From assembly GCA_003224835.1 (NCBI GenBank), contig QHZX01000077.1:1-19894 (forward strand): 19,894 bases of DNA. Direction: 5' to 3'. Each line of letters opens with the position of its first letter. Positions within the stretch are counted from its first letter, which is position 1. The notes beneath the pieces are model-generated. The model was not told where the DNA came from, did not search any database, and saw only the letters and a program-made list of their open reading frames with translations. This DNA is from Acidobacteriota bacterium. GTDB taxonomy: Bacteria; Acidobacteriota; Terriglobia; Terriglobales; Acidobacteriaceae. This document shows, piece after piece, positions 1 to 7,135 of this stretch. The position numbers were made by a program, and so were the translations under genes.

Positions 1-184
1 CGTTCGGCCGAGTTTTTCTAAGACGCTTCAGATCCCCAAAGGCCCGCGCGATCTCCGGTTCAAACCGTTTGCGTGAAGCTTTCGCGTTTTGAATCCAGCG
101 GGGTGGGATATTGGCGCTGAATTTGAGAAAGCCTCTGACAACCGAACCGGAACTTGCATCGAAGAGCTTCGCTTCCCTCGGCAT
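1..184 (-). CDS. Unrecognised protein, N-terminal part only (runs off left edge)
   Basis: An open frame starts at the ATG at 184 and stays open to the window edge, giving about 61 residues that begin MPREAKLFDASSGSVVRGFL. A strong Shine-Dalgarno (GAGGAGG) sits just upstream of the ATG, which is the main reason for calling it a real gene. The visible part has no signal peptide or membrane segment and ends in a basic stretch rich in Lys and Arg. I do not recognise the family and infer no function. Its 3' end lies outside the window, so length and domains are unknown. Confidence 0.6.
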   Translation of the reverse strand, partial: MPREAKLFDASSGSVVRGFLKFSANIPPRWIQNAKASRKRFEPEIARAFGDLKRLRKTRPN

Positions 185-318
185 GATGCCTCCTCGTTGT
201 TGAAAGCTGTCTTTCCCGCTAGCTCGCCACTTTGTGTCCGTTAGAAAAAAATTAGCCTTCTTTAAATTTTATATATCTCGCGGCACTGCACGAATGCCGG
301 GCATGGGCCACGAGTTAT

Positions 319-1422
319 TTACGTCGTTGCACGCGTCACGCGGTTGATTTTCGGAAAATAGAGCCAGAGATGCCCGTCATTGTCATCTTCGCCGAAGACA
401 ATTTCACCCTGGGAGCCAACAACCGCATCGCCGAACTGATAGGCATAGCGCCGATGCTCAAAAACCGAAGCGGCAACCCCGAGATTGCTCACACTGCCGG
501 AGACTGTGTCGCAGCAGAAGAGGTTCGCCATTTCGTTTCCGCAGAATCCAAAAAGCCTGCCATCCGGAATCATCACCATAGGTCCGACTGGCGCCAGATG
601 CGCTCTGCCAAGCAAGCGGAAGCCCTGGTTTTCGTCGAAAGAAAATATGCGCCCGGCATCATCGGCCGTAAGGAGTTCGCCAGTATCACCGCCGCGAGCC
701 CACCTCAGCCCGGCGTTCCACTCGCCTTTGGGTAAATCGACGGCCGCACGGCGGATCTTGCCAGAAGCGAGATCGAAGTGCCAGAGTCGCGCACCGTCAT
801 CCTGTCCGAAAATTCCGGAACTGCCCATCCCGAGATGACCGCGCCCTGATACCTCTCCGATGACAGAAACTTTGCCCGACTCGATCCCCATCGTAAACAG
901 ATGACCGGTGGTTACACCGATCACGGTGCTCCGGGACGCGTCGCAGATTGCGTGAACCACCGGCTCCTTTGAAACGCATTCTCCGAGATCTTGGAGAACC
1001 TGTGGCGCGAGGCCCCACTCCTGGATCCAGTCTTGCGCGAGATCGATCTCGGGTATTGCAATGGCGCGGCCACCCCGTGCTCCGTTCACAAATGCCAGAG
1101 TGCGGGATTTGCCGCAGCAAACCGCTACCGAGTTCGTCCCATCAGGCACAACTCCAACATCCAGTACGACGCCCGTGAGGTCATGGAACGCAGATGCAAA
1201 AAGGTGCGCCCGGCGCCCGCTGGTCCCGCCGTAGATATGCCCTTCGGAATCGATATCGAGCGCAGTGATTCGACACTCGTCGTGGGTGATTGGGGTAGTC
1301 ATGCCCGGCAGGCACGTAGGAAATGCAACCATTGTGCCCTCGCGTACAAACTGGTGCGCCAGCTCATTTTCGTATGCTTTTATGGCCGGCGAATTGGGAT
1401 CGAATCTGCCCTTTGTCTCCAT
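319..1422 (-). CDS. Beta-propeller-like protein, second gene of a two-gene operon
   Basis: A 367-residue protein without an obvious signal peptide. It shows repeated short units of the kind D.DSEGHIYGGT, DDAGRIFSFD, MIPDGRLFGF and GSQGEIVFGED, each an aromatic/Gly-rich beta turn after an Asp, typical of blades in six- to eight-bladed propellers. The ATG at 1422 has a GGGAGA Shine-Dalgarno overlapping the stop of the upstream gene, with a 15-bp gap, so the two are very likely co-transcribed and translationally linked. The partner is a Tat-exported protein of similar architecture, which suggests duplicated or cooperating propellers, here apparently cytoplasmic or with an unrecognised export signal. 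The substrate or ligand is unknown; 'propeller' comes from motif reading, not a family match. Confidence 0.75.
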   Translation of the reverse strand: METKGRFDPNSPAIKAYENELAHQFVREGTMVAFPTCLPGMTTPITHDECRITALDIDSEGHIYGGTSGRRAHLFASAFHDLTGVVLDVGVVPDGTNSVAVCCGKSRTLAFVNGARGGRAIAIPEIDLAQDWIQEWGLAPQVLQDLGECVSKEPVVHAICDASRSTVIGVTTGHLFTMGIESGKVSVIGEVSGRGHLGMGSSGIFGQDDGARLWHFDLASGKIRRAAVDLPKGEWNAGLRWARGGDTGELLTADDAGRIFSFDENQGFRLLGRAHLAPVGPMVMIPDGRLFGFCGNEMANLFCCDTVSGSVSNLGVAASVFEHRRYAYQFGDAVVGSQGEIVFGEDDNDGHLWLYFPKINRVTRATT

Positions 1423-1437
1423 TGTCGTAATCTCCCT

Positions 1438-2781
1438 TTAGCCCCACATCCGAATGGGCAGGTGCGCGTTTTTTCTTTTACGCTCGGCCGGCATGGAAAC
1501 CTTAAAAATCCCTGAGGGGTGATTTCCAACGTGGCCGAAGAACAGGTCTCCGTTGTGGTCCACGGCACCGCGTGAGACATAATTCGCAACCCCAGTGGGG
1601 TGCTTGAGCTGCGCCACTTCCTGCCGCTCGAGCGTCCGCGGATCGAGGCGCCACACCACACCCTGAAGCTCTTTGCCGGTCCCGGGCGTCGGATTATATT
1701 TCGGATCACGCCAGCGGGAAGCGACGTAGTAGAGCTTCCCATCGCCCGCGAAGGTCAGCCCGCCGCAGTGGTCGGTGAACATGTCAATGGGGAACGTGGT
1801 GTCGCGAGCTTGTGTTGCCGGTCCAAGATCCTCAACTCTTGGCCACTCGCCCTCATTTGGCCAGATTCGCATCAAGTGAGGATTGGGACACCAAGTGGAA
1901 GCGTAAACACATTCGCGGTCGGGTGAAGGCGCCACGTCGTAAAACACGCTATGCCAGCCAGTCTGGTAATTCGCATCATGGGCCAGCAGACCCGGAGAGA
2001 TTTCAAGGCGGTCCGTCTCTGGCGTATAGCGCACCAACCGCCCATAGTCGCTACTGGTCCAGACCCGATGCCGCTTATCGAGAAACAGCGCTTGAGGATT
2101 GATTGAACTAATGCGGCCAATATCGCGCCGCTTGCGAGTGTGAAGATCATAGATGATGAAGTGATCGCGAGGATAGCTCATGGCGTACAGGAGGCCGCGC
2201 TCTTCATCGTGCACAAGGCAGCGGCAGCCTTCCTTCGGGATCAGCGTGTCCCACCAAAGGACGCGATCGTTGCGAGTGTCGAAAGCAAGCAGCGCGGAGC
2301 CGCGAAAGCAGCGCTTGGCATCGTGCCAGGAATACCACGGCGAATAGCGGGGCAGATCGATAGGCGGACCGGAAAGGTGTGTCGCCATGTACAGCACACC
2401 ATCGTGCATCGACGGAGCAAAGCTGTAGTGAATCTTGCATTGTGAAGCACGGCCCGAGGTGCCGGGATCGTCCACCATTTCGGCAAGATCGAAGAGATAA
2501 TCCAGGTCATCGCGGTCTTCGTTGTAACGAACAGGTTTCACCACGCCGCCGGGTACGCTCTCGGCGCAAGCCGCCGCATAGATCCGCCCGTCGGGCCCGA
2601 CTGAAAGTGACCAGCAGGTATCCGAGTCGGGATGATGTGTAAATGGGTACCACTTGACGGGATACGGCGTTTCGCCAGGAGATTTAGCTTCAGCCTCTAA
2701 CGCGGGAACGAGATTTGCCGCGACCGCCGTACTGCCAATTTTCATAAACGTGCGGCGATCAATTTCCTGTCCTGGACTCAT
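1438..2781 (-). CDS. Tat-exported beta-propeller-like protein
   Basis: A 447-residue protein. Its N-terminus has a twin-arginine signal: RRTFMK at residues 9-14, then a short Ala-rich hydrophobic segment and a likely cleavage site around ALEAEA (about residues 27-32). This predicts folded export across the inner membrane. The mature part carries repeated propeller-type units such as VGPDGRIYAAA, FLDKRHRVWTSSDYGRLVRY, FAGDGKLYYVAS and VDHNGDLFFGHVG. Several Cys, Trp and His residues (CRCLVHDEERGLLY) may be structural or bind a cofactor. The start at 2781 has a strong AGGAGG Shine-Dalgarno. It is the first gene of an operon with the propeller gene downstream. It could be a glycan- or polyphenol-related periplasmic enzyme or a binding protein; nothing in the sequence decides this. 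Confidence 0.8.
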   Translation of the reverse strand: MSPGQEIDRRTFMKIGSTAVAANLVPALEAEAKSPGETPYPVKWYPFTHHPDSDTCWSLSVGPDGRIYAAACAESVPGGVVKPVRYNEDRDDLDYLFDLAEMVDDPGTSGRASQCKIHYSFAPSMHDGVLYMATHLSGPPIDLPRYSPWYSWHDAKRCFRGSALLAFDTRNDRVLWWDTLIPKEGCRCLVHDEERGLLYAMSYPRDHFIIYDLHTRKRRDIGRISSINPQALFLDKRHRVWTSSDYGRLVRYTPETDRLEISPGLLAHDANYQTGWHSVFYDVAPSPDRECVYASTWCPNPHLMRIWPNEGEWPRVEDLGPATQARDTTFPIDMFTDHCGGLTFAGDGKLYYVASRWRDPKYNPTPGTGKELQGVVWRLDPRTLERQEVAQLKHPTGVANYVSRGAVDHNGDLFFGHVGNHPSGIFKVSMPAERKRKNAHLPIRMWG

Positions 2782-2815
2782 CTATTCCTCCTGTGTGGAT
2801 CAGAAACCCGGCGTG

Positions 2816-2844
2816 ATTATATTCCGATGGTGGATGGATCAGGC
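2816..2844 (-). promoter_or_regulatory. Probable promoter of the propeller operon
   Basis: On the minus strand a perfect TATAAT occupies 2821-2816, about 35 nt upstream of the ATG at 2781, leaving a leader of roughly 28 nt that contains the AGGAGG ribosome site. The -35 position at the usual spacing (about 2844-2839, GCCTGA) matches the consensus poorly, so the call rests on the -10 element and its position. Confidence 0.35.
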
Positions 2845-3239
2845 GTCGCCATTCAGATTTATCATTGGAAGTCATCCGCGCGGAAATTTTCGCGACAGAA
2901 AAGGTCTAGATGTAAACACCACCCGGATGAGTGGCGGGATGGCTTCAACAATTCTGCTCGGCTGCGACTTAAGCGCAGGAAAGTCTCTACCGCGTTGACC
3001 ATGGCTCCGCTCCTGCTCGTCGCAAATCTAAATCTTTCTTGATCCGTTAGCATGCGTGCAGCTGACCTCCCCGTTGTCGGTGAGTAGTTAACCAGAGGTG
3101 GTCAGCGATTCTTCGACGGCCAATTGGGATTTTCATCTTGATTTACCTGGCCGGACGTGCTGAACTGGCACACTGTACCCGGTTCTGCAAGCTCCTGCAC
3201 TGCGTGGTAACTTTCCAGGATTTCTACGGAAGGATCGTC
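2845..3239. other. Intergenic stretch, no supported gene
   Basis: The space between the propeller operon and the lipoprotein gene holds no convincing coding sequence: the open frames across it lack a ribosome site and a coherent protein. A 7-bp inverted repeat (GCTGACC at 3061-3067 and GGTCAGC at 3100-3106, 32-nt spacer) is the only structure seen. It is too weak to call an operator or terminator. Confidence 0.5.
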
Positions 3240-3683
3240 GTGATTTTATACCGAGTGCTCTCTGTTGTTTTACTTGCGATGCTCATCACCACTGGCTGCG
3301 GTGGCGGTAACAAAGGTTTCAACGCCAACAACGTAACGGTGAGCATTTCACCTGCGACTGCCTCGATTGCAGCAAGCAGTCAAGTAACATTGCAGGCCAC
3401 GGTTAACGGTCTGTGTTCCACGTGCGCTAGTGATATCTTCTCTTGGGCTATCTCCGAAAATGCTACAGCGGGAGGCTCCAGCTGCAATTGGTTTGATACG
3501 CCTCCCGTGGTGCCATCGTGTCCCGGTGGCACGATTCAGCAAAACTCACAAAGCACTCTCACGGTGACGTACCATGCTCCGAGCACCCCTGGCACGTACC
3601 ACGTTGTTGCTGAGTGGTGCGATTGTTTCGGCACCCCCACGGTCAAGAAGACTGGAACCTCAGTTATCTCAGTCACTCCGTGA
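3240..3683 (+). CDS. Small Cys-rich putative lipoprotein with Ig-like domain
   Basis: I place the start at the GTG at 3240, not at an upstream in-frame ATG, because GGAAGGA lies correctly spaced before it and the protein then begins with a clean signal (MILYRVLSVVLLAMLITTGC). Lipidation would be at Cys20, though the -3 residue (Thr) is not ideal for a lipobox. The 147-residue product continues after a GGGNKG linker into a sequence beginning VTVSISPATASIAASSQVTL, the form typical of Ig-like repeats in acidobacterial surface proteins, and ends in a beta-rich TYHVVAEWCDC region. Six further Cys residues (CSTC, CNW, CPGG, CDC) suggest disulfides outside the cytoplasm. It stands alone and its function is unknown. 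Confidence 0.7.
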   Translation: MILYRVLSVVLLAMLITTGCGGGNKGFNANNVTVSISPATASIAASSQVTLQATVNGLCSTCASDIFSWAISENATAGGSSCNWFDTPPVVPSCPGGTIQQNSQSTLTVTYHAPSTPGTYHVVAEWCDCFGTPTVKKTGTSVISVTP

Positions 3684-3835
3684 TCCCGCCGATTGGTAAG
3701 CGAAGGCGTGAAACGAACACGAAGTCACACGGCGCAATAATGTTCAAAAATCGTAGTTTATGAAATCACGCGTTTTACTCATTGACCCATGATGATGAGT
3801 GATATGGCGATTTTGCAACAATCAACAACTTCGTA
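3684..3835. other. Intergenic stretch upstream of the lpd promoter
   Basis: No gene is seen. A short inverted repeat, ACTCAT at 3777-3782 and ATGAGT at 3795-3800 with a 12-nt loop, lies about 35 bp before the promoter-like TTGACA. No rho-independent terminator for the lipoprotein gene was found. Confidence 0.45.
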
Positions 3836-3865
3836 TTGACATCCTGTTCCCTTGTACGGGATAAG
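3836..3865 (+). promoter_or_regulatory. Probable sigma-70-type promoter ahead of the small ORF and lpd
   Basis: A perfect TTGACA at 3836-3841 is followed after 18 bp by GATAAG at 3860-3865 (four of six matches to TATAAT). CCCTT and AAGGG flank the -10 region and could form a small hairpin or operator. It is the only good promoter candidate between the lipoprotein gene and lpd. Confidence 0.4.
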
Positions 3866-3871
3866 GGCGCT

Positions 3872-3988
3872 ATGAAAACACTCCTGTTGATTTACCTAAG
3901 CTTGGCGCTGCCTGTCTCTCAGAGCCAGACAGAGTCCGCTCACCAACGTCCGACGACCCCCCTTGCTAGAATCATTGGTTTGCCTTAG
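3872..3988 (+). CDS. Possible 38-residue secreted peptide or leader ORF
   Basis: An ATG at 3872, preceded by an AAGGG-type ribosome site, opens a 38-codon frame ending at TAG 3986-3988. The product begins MKTLLLIYLSLALPVSQSQ, a short positive N-terminus, a hydrophobic core and small/polar residues as in a Sec signal peptide, then about 19 polar residues. It lies immediately behind the promoter-like TTGACA/GATAAG pair and 30 bp before the lpd start. It may be a small secreted protein, the remnant of a truncated secreted protein, or a leader. Short length makes chance a real possibility. Confidence 0.35.
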   Translation: MKTLLLIYLSLALPVSQSQTESAHQRPTTPLARIIGLP

Positions 3989-4018
3989 CTCATCCATACA
4001 TAACTGAGGAGCACGACC

Positions 4019-5370
4019 TTGCCAGACACCATTTATGACATCGCCGTAATTGGCAGCGGCCCGGCCGGATACACGGCCGCTATTCGAGCCGGCCAATACG
4101 GACTGAAAACCGCTCTCATCGAGAAGGATCCGTATCTTGGCGGCACCTGCCTGCACGTGGGCTGCATCCCAACCAAGGCTTTGTTGTTCAATGCCGAGCT
4201 CTGGGACCACCTGAAAGATGCGAAGGAGTATGGAATCGAGGGCGTGAACTCGCGCAAGCTGAATTGGCAGGCAGTGCAGGAGCGCAAAACGAAGATCGTC
4301 GACAAACACGCCAAAGGCCTGCAGTTCCTGATGCGCAAAAACAAAGTCGAAACCATCAAGGGCACGGGCAAGCTAACCGGGCCCGCACAGAATGGCGTGC
4401 ACACGATCGAAGTAAAAGATGGTTCCAAAGGCAATCAGATCAAGACGAAAAATGTGCTGCTGGCGACGGGATCGGAGGCGAGAATGATCCCAGGGCTGGA
4501 GCCGAATGACCGCGTTCTGACGAATATTGAAATCCTAAACATGGGCGCCGTTCCGAAGTCGCTGGTTGTGGTCGGCGCGGGCGCGGTCGGAGTTGAATTC
4601 GCTTCCATCTTTCGATCATTCGATTGCGAGGTCACAATTATTGAAATGCTTCCGCGCATGGTTCCTCTAGAGGATGAGGAAGTCTCGAAGGAGCTGGCGC
4701 GCGTTTATCGCAAGCGCGGTATTAATTTTCACGGCGGCGCAAAAGTCGACAAGGTTGAAAAGACCAAGTCAGGAATTGCTGTGACGTTCACTGCCGACGG
4801 CAAACAACAAAAGCTCGAGGCGGAAAAGATTCTGATCGCGATTGGACGTAAGCCGAATACCGACGGCATTGGTCTCGAAAAAACTCGCATTCAAACCGAG
4901 CGCGGCTTCGTGAAAACCAATGAATGGATGCAGACTGCCGAACCCGGCATTTACGCCATTGGCGATATCGTACTCGGAACGCCGCAATTGGCGCACGTCG
5001 GGGGCGGATTCCGAATGTGACTTTTTGCCATCCTGAAATCGGCAGCGTCGGGCTTACCGAAGCCAAGGCTCGCGAACAGGGATATAACGTGAAAATTGGC
5101 AAGTTTCCGTTTACCGCAAATTCCAGAGCATCGATTGTGGGCGAGCACGAAGGTTTTATCAAGGTCGTTTCAGATGCGAAGTATGGCGAGATTCTTGGCG
5201 TCCATATCATCGGCCCTCAGGCAACGGAATTGATCGCCGAAGCCGTGACTGCAATGGAACTCGAGGCGACGGTCGAAGATCTGATGTGGACGATCCATGC
5301 TCACCCCACGCTGGCGGAGGCCATGCTGGACGCATCGAACAGCGTGTATGGGCTGGCGATAAACATGTGA
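4019..5370 (+). pseudogene. lpd: Dihydrolipoamide dehydrogenase (E3), internal deletion and frameshift
   Basis: E3 reoxidises dihydrolipoyl groups of 2-oxoacid dehydrogenase complexes using FAD and NAD+. The start is TTG at 4019 with GAGGAG seven bases upstream. Visible are the FAD Rossmann motif GSGPAG (residues 12-17), the redox disulfide in GGTCLHVGC (Cys44/Cys49), an NAD motif GAGAVG near residue 188, the second FAD motif ending GDIV, and the C-terminal dimer-interface HAHPTLAEA with the catalytic His-Glu. After TPQLAHV the frame runs into a stop at 5018-5020, while the family sequence resumes in another frame as RIPNVTFCHPE from about 5005. About 21 residues expected between AHV and IPN are missing, near 64 bp (length = 1 mod 3). 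The rest is well conserved, so the lesion is either very recent or a sequence artefact. If real, the product loses the interface domain. Confidence 0.85.
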
Positions 5371-5392
5371 ACCTCTTGCGCTGCGGCGTAAA

Positions 5393-5581
5393 ATGAAAGT
5401 ACGAGACGTTATTAAATTGCTTGAGCAGGATGGTTGGTTTCTGGACCGCACGCGCGGTAGTCATCGGCAATACAAGCATTCGGCAAAGCCAGGCTTGGTG
5501 ACTTTGGCCGGCAAGCCCGGCGACGACTTAGCGGCGGGAACTTTGAATAGTGTGTTGAAGCAAGCAGGACTGAAGAAATGA
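5393..5581 (+). CDS. hicA: HicA-family mRNA interferase toxin
   Basis: A 62-residue protein matching HicA (YcfA-like) along its full length: the N-terminal helix KVRDVIKLLEQDGW, then TRGSHRQY with the catalytic His at residue 24, then the beta strand LVTLAGKPGDDL and the last helix GTLNSVLKQAGL. This is the small double-stranded-RNA-binding fold in which the single His cleaves mRNA. No strong ribosome site precedes the ATG. It overlaps the next gene by ATGA (5578-5581), the usual toxin-first hicAB arrangement with translational coupling to the antitoxin. It sits 22 bp after the lpd stop and may be read from the lpd promoter. Confidence 0.9.
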   Translation: MKVRDVIKLLEQDGWFLDRTRGSHRQYKHSAKPGLVTLAGKPGDDLAAGTLNSVLKQAGLKK

Positions 5582-5796
5582 AGAAGTACTTGGTTGTAAT
5601 TGAAAAGACCGCGACGGGGTACTCGGCCTATTCGCCCGACCTTGAAGGGTGCATCGCGACCGGCAAAACTCGCGACGAAGTTGAGCGAGAGATGCAGGAA
5701 GCGATCGAGTTTCATCTCGAAGGCATCGCTCGGAATGGAGACCCTATTCCAGAACCGCGCACATACTCGCGGTATGTCGAAATCCCACTCGGTTGA
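5578..5796 (+). CDS. hicB: HicB-family antitoxin (short form)
   Basis: A 72-residue protein with the HicB signature: YLVVIEKTATGYSAYSPDLEGC, then a Thr/Arg-rich turn and the helix DEVEREMQEAIEFHLEGI, ending PIPEPRTYSRYVEIPL. This is the partly degraded RNase-H fold that binds and blocks HicA. It stops right after this domain, with no helix-turn-helix or ribbon-helix-helix extension, so it may not autorepress by itself. Its ATG overlaps the hicA stop. The closest partner is clearly the adjacent hicA; other DNA-binding help, if any, is not visible nearby. Confidence 0.9.
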   Translation: MKKYLVVIEKTATGYSAYSPDLEGCIATGKTRDEVEREMQEAIEFHLEGIARNGDPIPEPRTYSRYVEIPLG

Positions 5797-5863
5797 TCCA
5801 GCCGTGCTCTCTGTGTGTACTCTGGGGCGAAAATAGGTTCGAACGTCTTAGAGCGCCAAACTC

Positions 5864-6691
5864 GTGGCGAATAATTTGATTTCTGTCCTCCAACTCGGCA
5901 CCATTGATTACTCCAGCGGACTGCGCCTGCAAGAAAAACTGGTTGCACTTCGCAAAGACGGCCGCATCGGCGATGCGCTTCTTCTTTTGGAGCACACACC
6001 GGTTATCACGCTCGGACGAAACGCAAAATCGGCCAATGTGCTCGCTTCGCCCGACACCCTTGTCCAGCGCGGAGTCGAAGTCTTCGAATGTAATCGTGGC
6101 GGGGATGTGACTTTTCATGGGCCGGGGCAATTGGTCGCGTACCCAATTTTCGATTTGCGCGGCGTTCACTCTGAGAACGCCAGCCGCAAAACGCTAGGTG
6201 CGGTTGATTATGTTCGGAGATTGGAAGAAGTGCTCATTCGCACTTGCGCGGATTTTGGCATTCCCGCTAAGCGGATTCCAGGATTGACGGGTGTGTGGAC
6301 GGATCACCCCTCATTGTCATCTTCCGCGGGGTCAAGAGACCTGCTTTTCTCTGAAGCCAAGATCGCTGCCCTCGGAGTTCACATATCGCGGGGTGTAACT
6401 TCGCATGGACTTGCGTTGAATGTGAACACCGATCTGAGTTTTTTTGATCTGATCGTCCCTTGTGGCATCACGTCCAAGCCTGTCACATCAATGCAGAAAG
6501 AACTGAGCCGCACAATTCCGATGCAAGAGGTCGCTCACGCTCTCAGCCGGAATTTCGGCTCGGTGTTCCACAGCCAGACTTTGTGGCTCGACAGCCTCGA
6601 CGCTCTGCTTGGGAATAGTCTCGGAGTTCCCATGCGGCCACCGCAAAATCTTCGTCAGCTTCATGGAGAAGATGAGTCTTTCCAGGTCTGA
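5864..6691 (+). CDS. lipB: Octanoyl-[acyl-carrier-protein]:protein N-octanoyltransferase
   Basis: LipB moves an octanoyl group from acyl carrier protein to the lipoyl-domain lysine of E2 and GcvH proteins, the first step of lipoate assembly. The 275-residue protein has LLLEHTPVITLGR near residue 40, the substrate-pocket motif RGGDVTFHGPGQL (78-90), KIAALGVHISRGVTSHG with catalytic Lys166, and LIVPCG with catalytic Cys200. The Lys-Cys spacing of 34 equals that of the E. coli enzyme. A Ser-rich insertion of roughly 15 residues (TDHPSLSSSAGSRDLLFSEA) precedes Lys166. The start is GTG at 5864, beginning just before the conserved ISVLQLGTIDY; no strong ribosome site is visible. Its position between E3 and E1-alpha genes fits 2-oxoacid dehydrogenase maturation. 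It appears intact. Confidence 0.95.
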   Translation: MANNLISVLQLGTIDYSSGLRLQEKLVALRKDGRIGDALLLLEHTPVITLGRNAKSANVLASPDTLVQRGVEVFECNRGGDVTFHGPGQLVAYPIFDLRGVHSENASRKTLGAVDYVRRLEEVLIRTCADFGIPAKRIPGLTGVWTDHPSLSSSAGSRDLLFSEAKIAALGVHISRGVTSHGLALNVNTDLSFFDLIVPCGITSKPVTSMQKELSRTIPMQEVAHALSRNFGSVFHSQTLWLDSLDALLGNSLGVPMRPPQNLRQLHGEDESFQV

Positions 6692-6697
6692 CGGCGC

Positions 6698-7030
6698 TTA
6701 GAACCAGGTACTCTGCTTATATTGCCGGTAAGCGTCTCCGAATTTGTCCTCCAACACGCGAGACACGTATATAGGATTGCGGATCTTGGAATAAATTCCG
6801 CCGGTGACCAACTGCCGCGCTTGTGCCGTTACCGAGAACGACCTTCCCAATTGATTGCGCGCCACACAAAGGAGGACCAGCGCGGGAGCGGCGATGGCCA
6901 AGCCGAGCCAGTGGGCCCAATTCCACGGAGTTGGCAAGAATAGAATTGAAGCGAGAATTGCCACTCCGGCGCCGATCTGCACCACGAAAAGCCATGCAAA
7001 ATTTGGATCTGTGTTGTTCACCGCGACCAT
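6698..7030 (-). pseudogene. Isoprenylcysteine methyltransferase-like membrane protein, internally deleted
   Basis: The reading frame is open, but the protein (about 110 residues) is much shorter than the family. It has two hydrophobic segments (WLFVVQIGAGVAILASILFL and LGLAIAAPALVLLCVA), then LGRSFSVTAQARQLVTGGIY and the family motif IRNPIYV. It then jumps directly to SRVLEDKFGDAYRQYKQSTWF, which is the family C-terminus. Members normally have a further membrane hairpin and an RxxxE-type segment, about 35-40 residues, between these parts; the junction is near 6758-6766 and the loss is in frame. Such proteins methylate isoprenoid or lipid substrates with S-adenosylmethionine. I chose the ATG at 7030; a TTG at 7048 would add six residues, and neither has a good ribosome site. 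It converges on lipB with a 6-bp gap. Confidence 0.7.
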
Positions 7031-7135
7031 TTTACTTGTGCTATCCAAATTGATGATCGGATTAGTTACCCGCCTTGTTTTTGCCTGCGCTCAAAGCAAG
7101 GAGTAGGATTATTTGTTCGTATTTCCTTCCAGGCC

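Noticed and set aside
370..1515. Several plus-strand open frames opposite the propeller genes
   Set aside because: They are antisense to genes with good ribosome sites and sensible proteins, and their translations are Pro/Arg-rich with no recognisable motif.
2654..2998. Open frame on the plus strand across the start of the propeller operon
   Set aside because: It overlaps the well-supported Tat gene, has no ribosome site and its translation shows no coherent domain or signal.
3061..3106. 7-bp inverted repeat as a terminator or operator
   Set aside because: The spacer is long (32 nt), there is no U-run and no gene end close by.
4980..5025. Programmed frameshift, intein or translational bypass in lpd
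   Set aside because: The expected coding segment is missing, not interrupted; no translational event could restore the lost residues, and the same applies to E1-alpha and the kinase.
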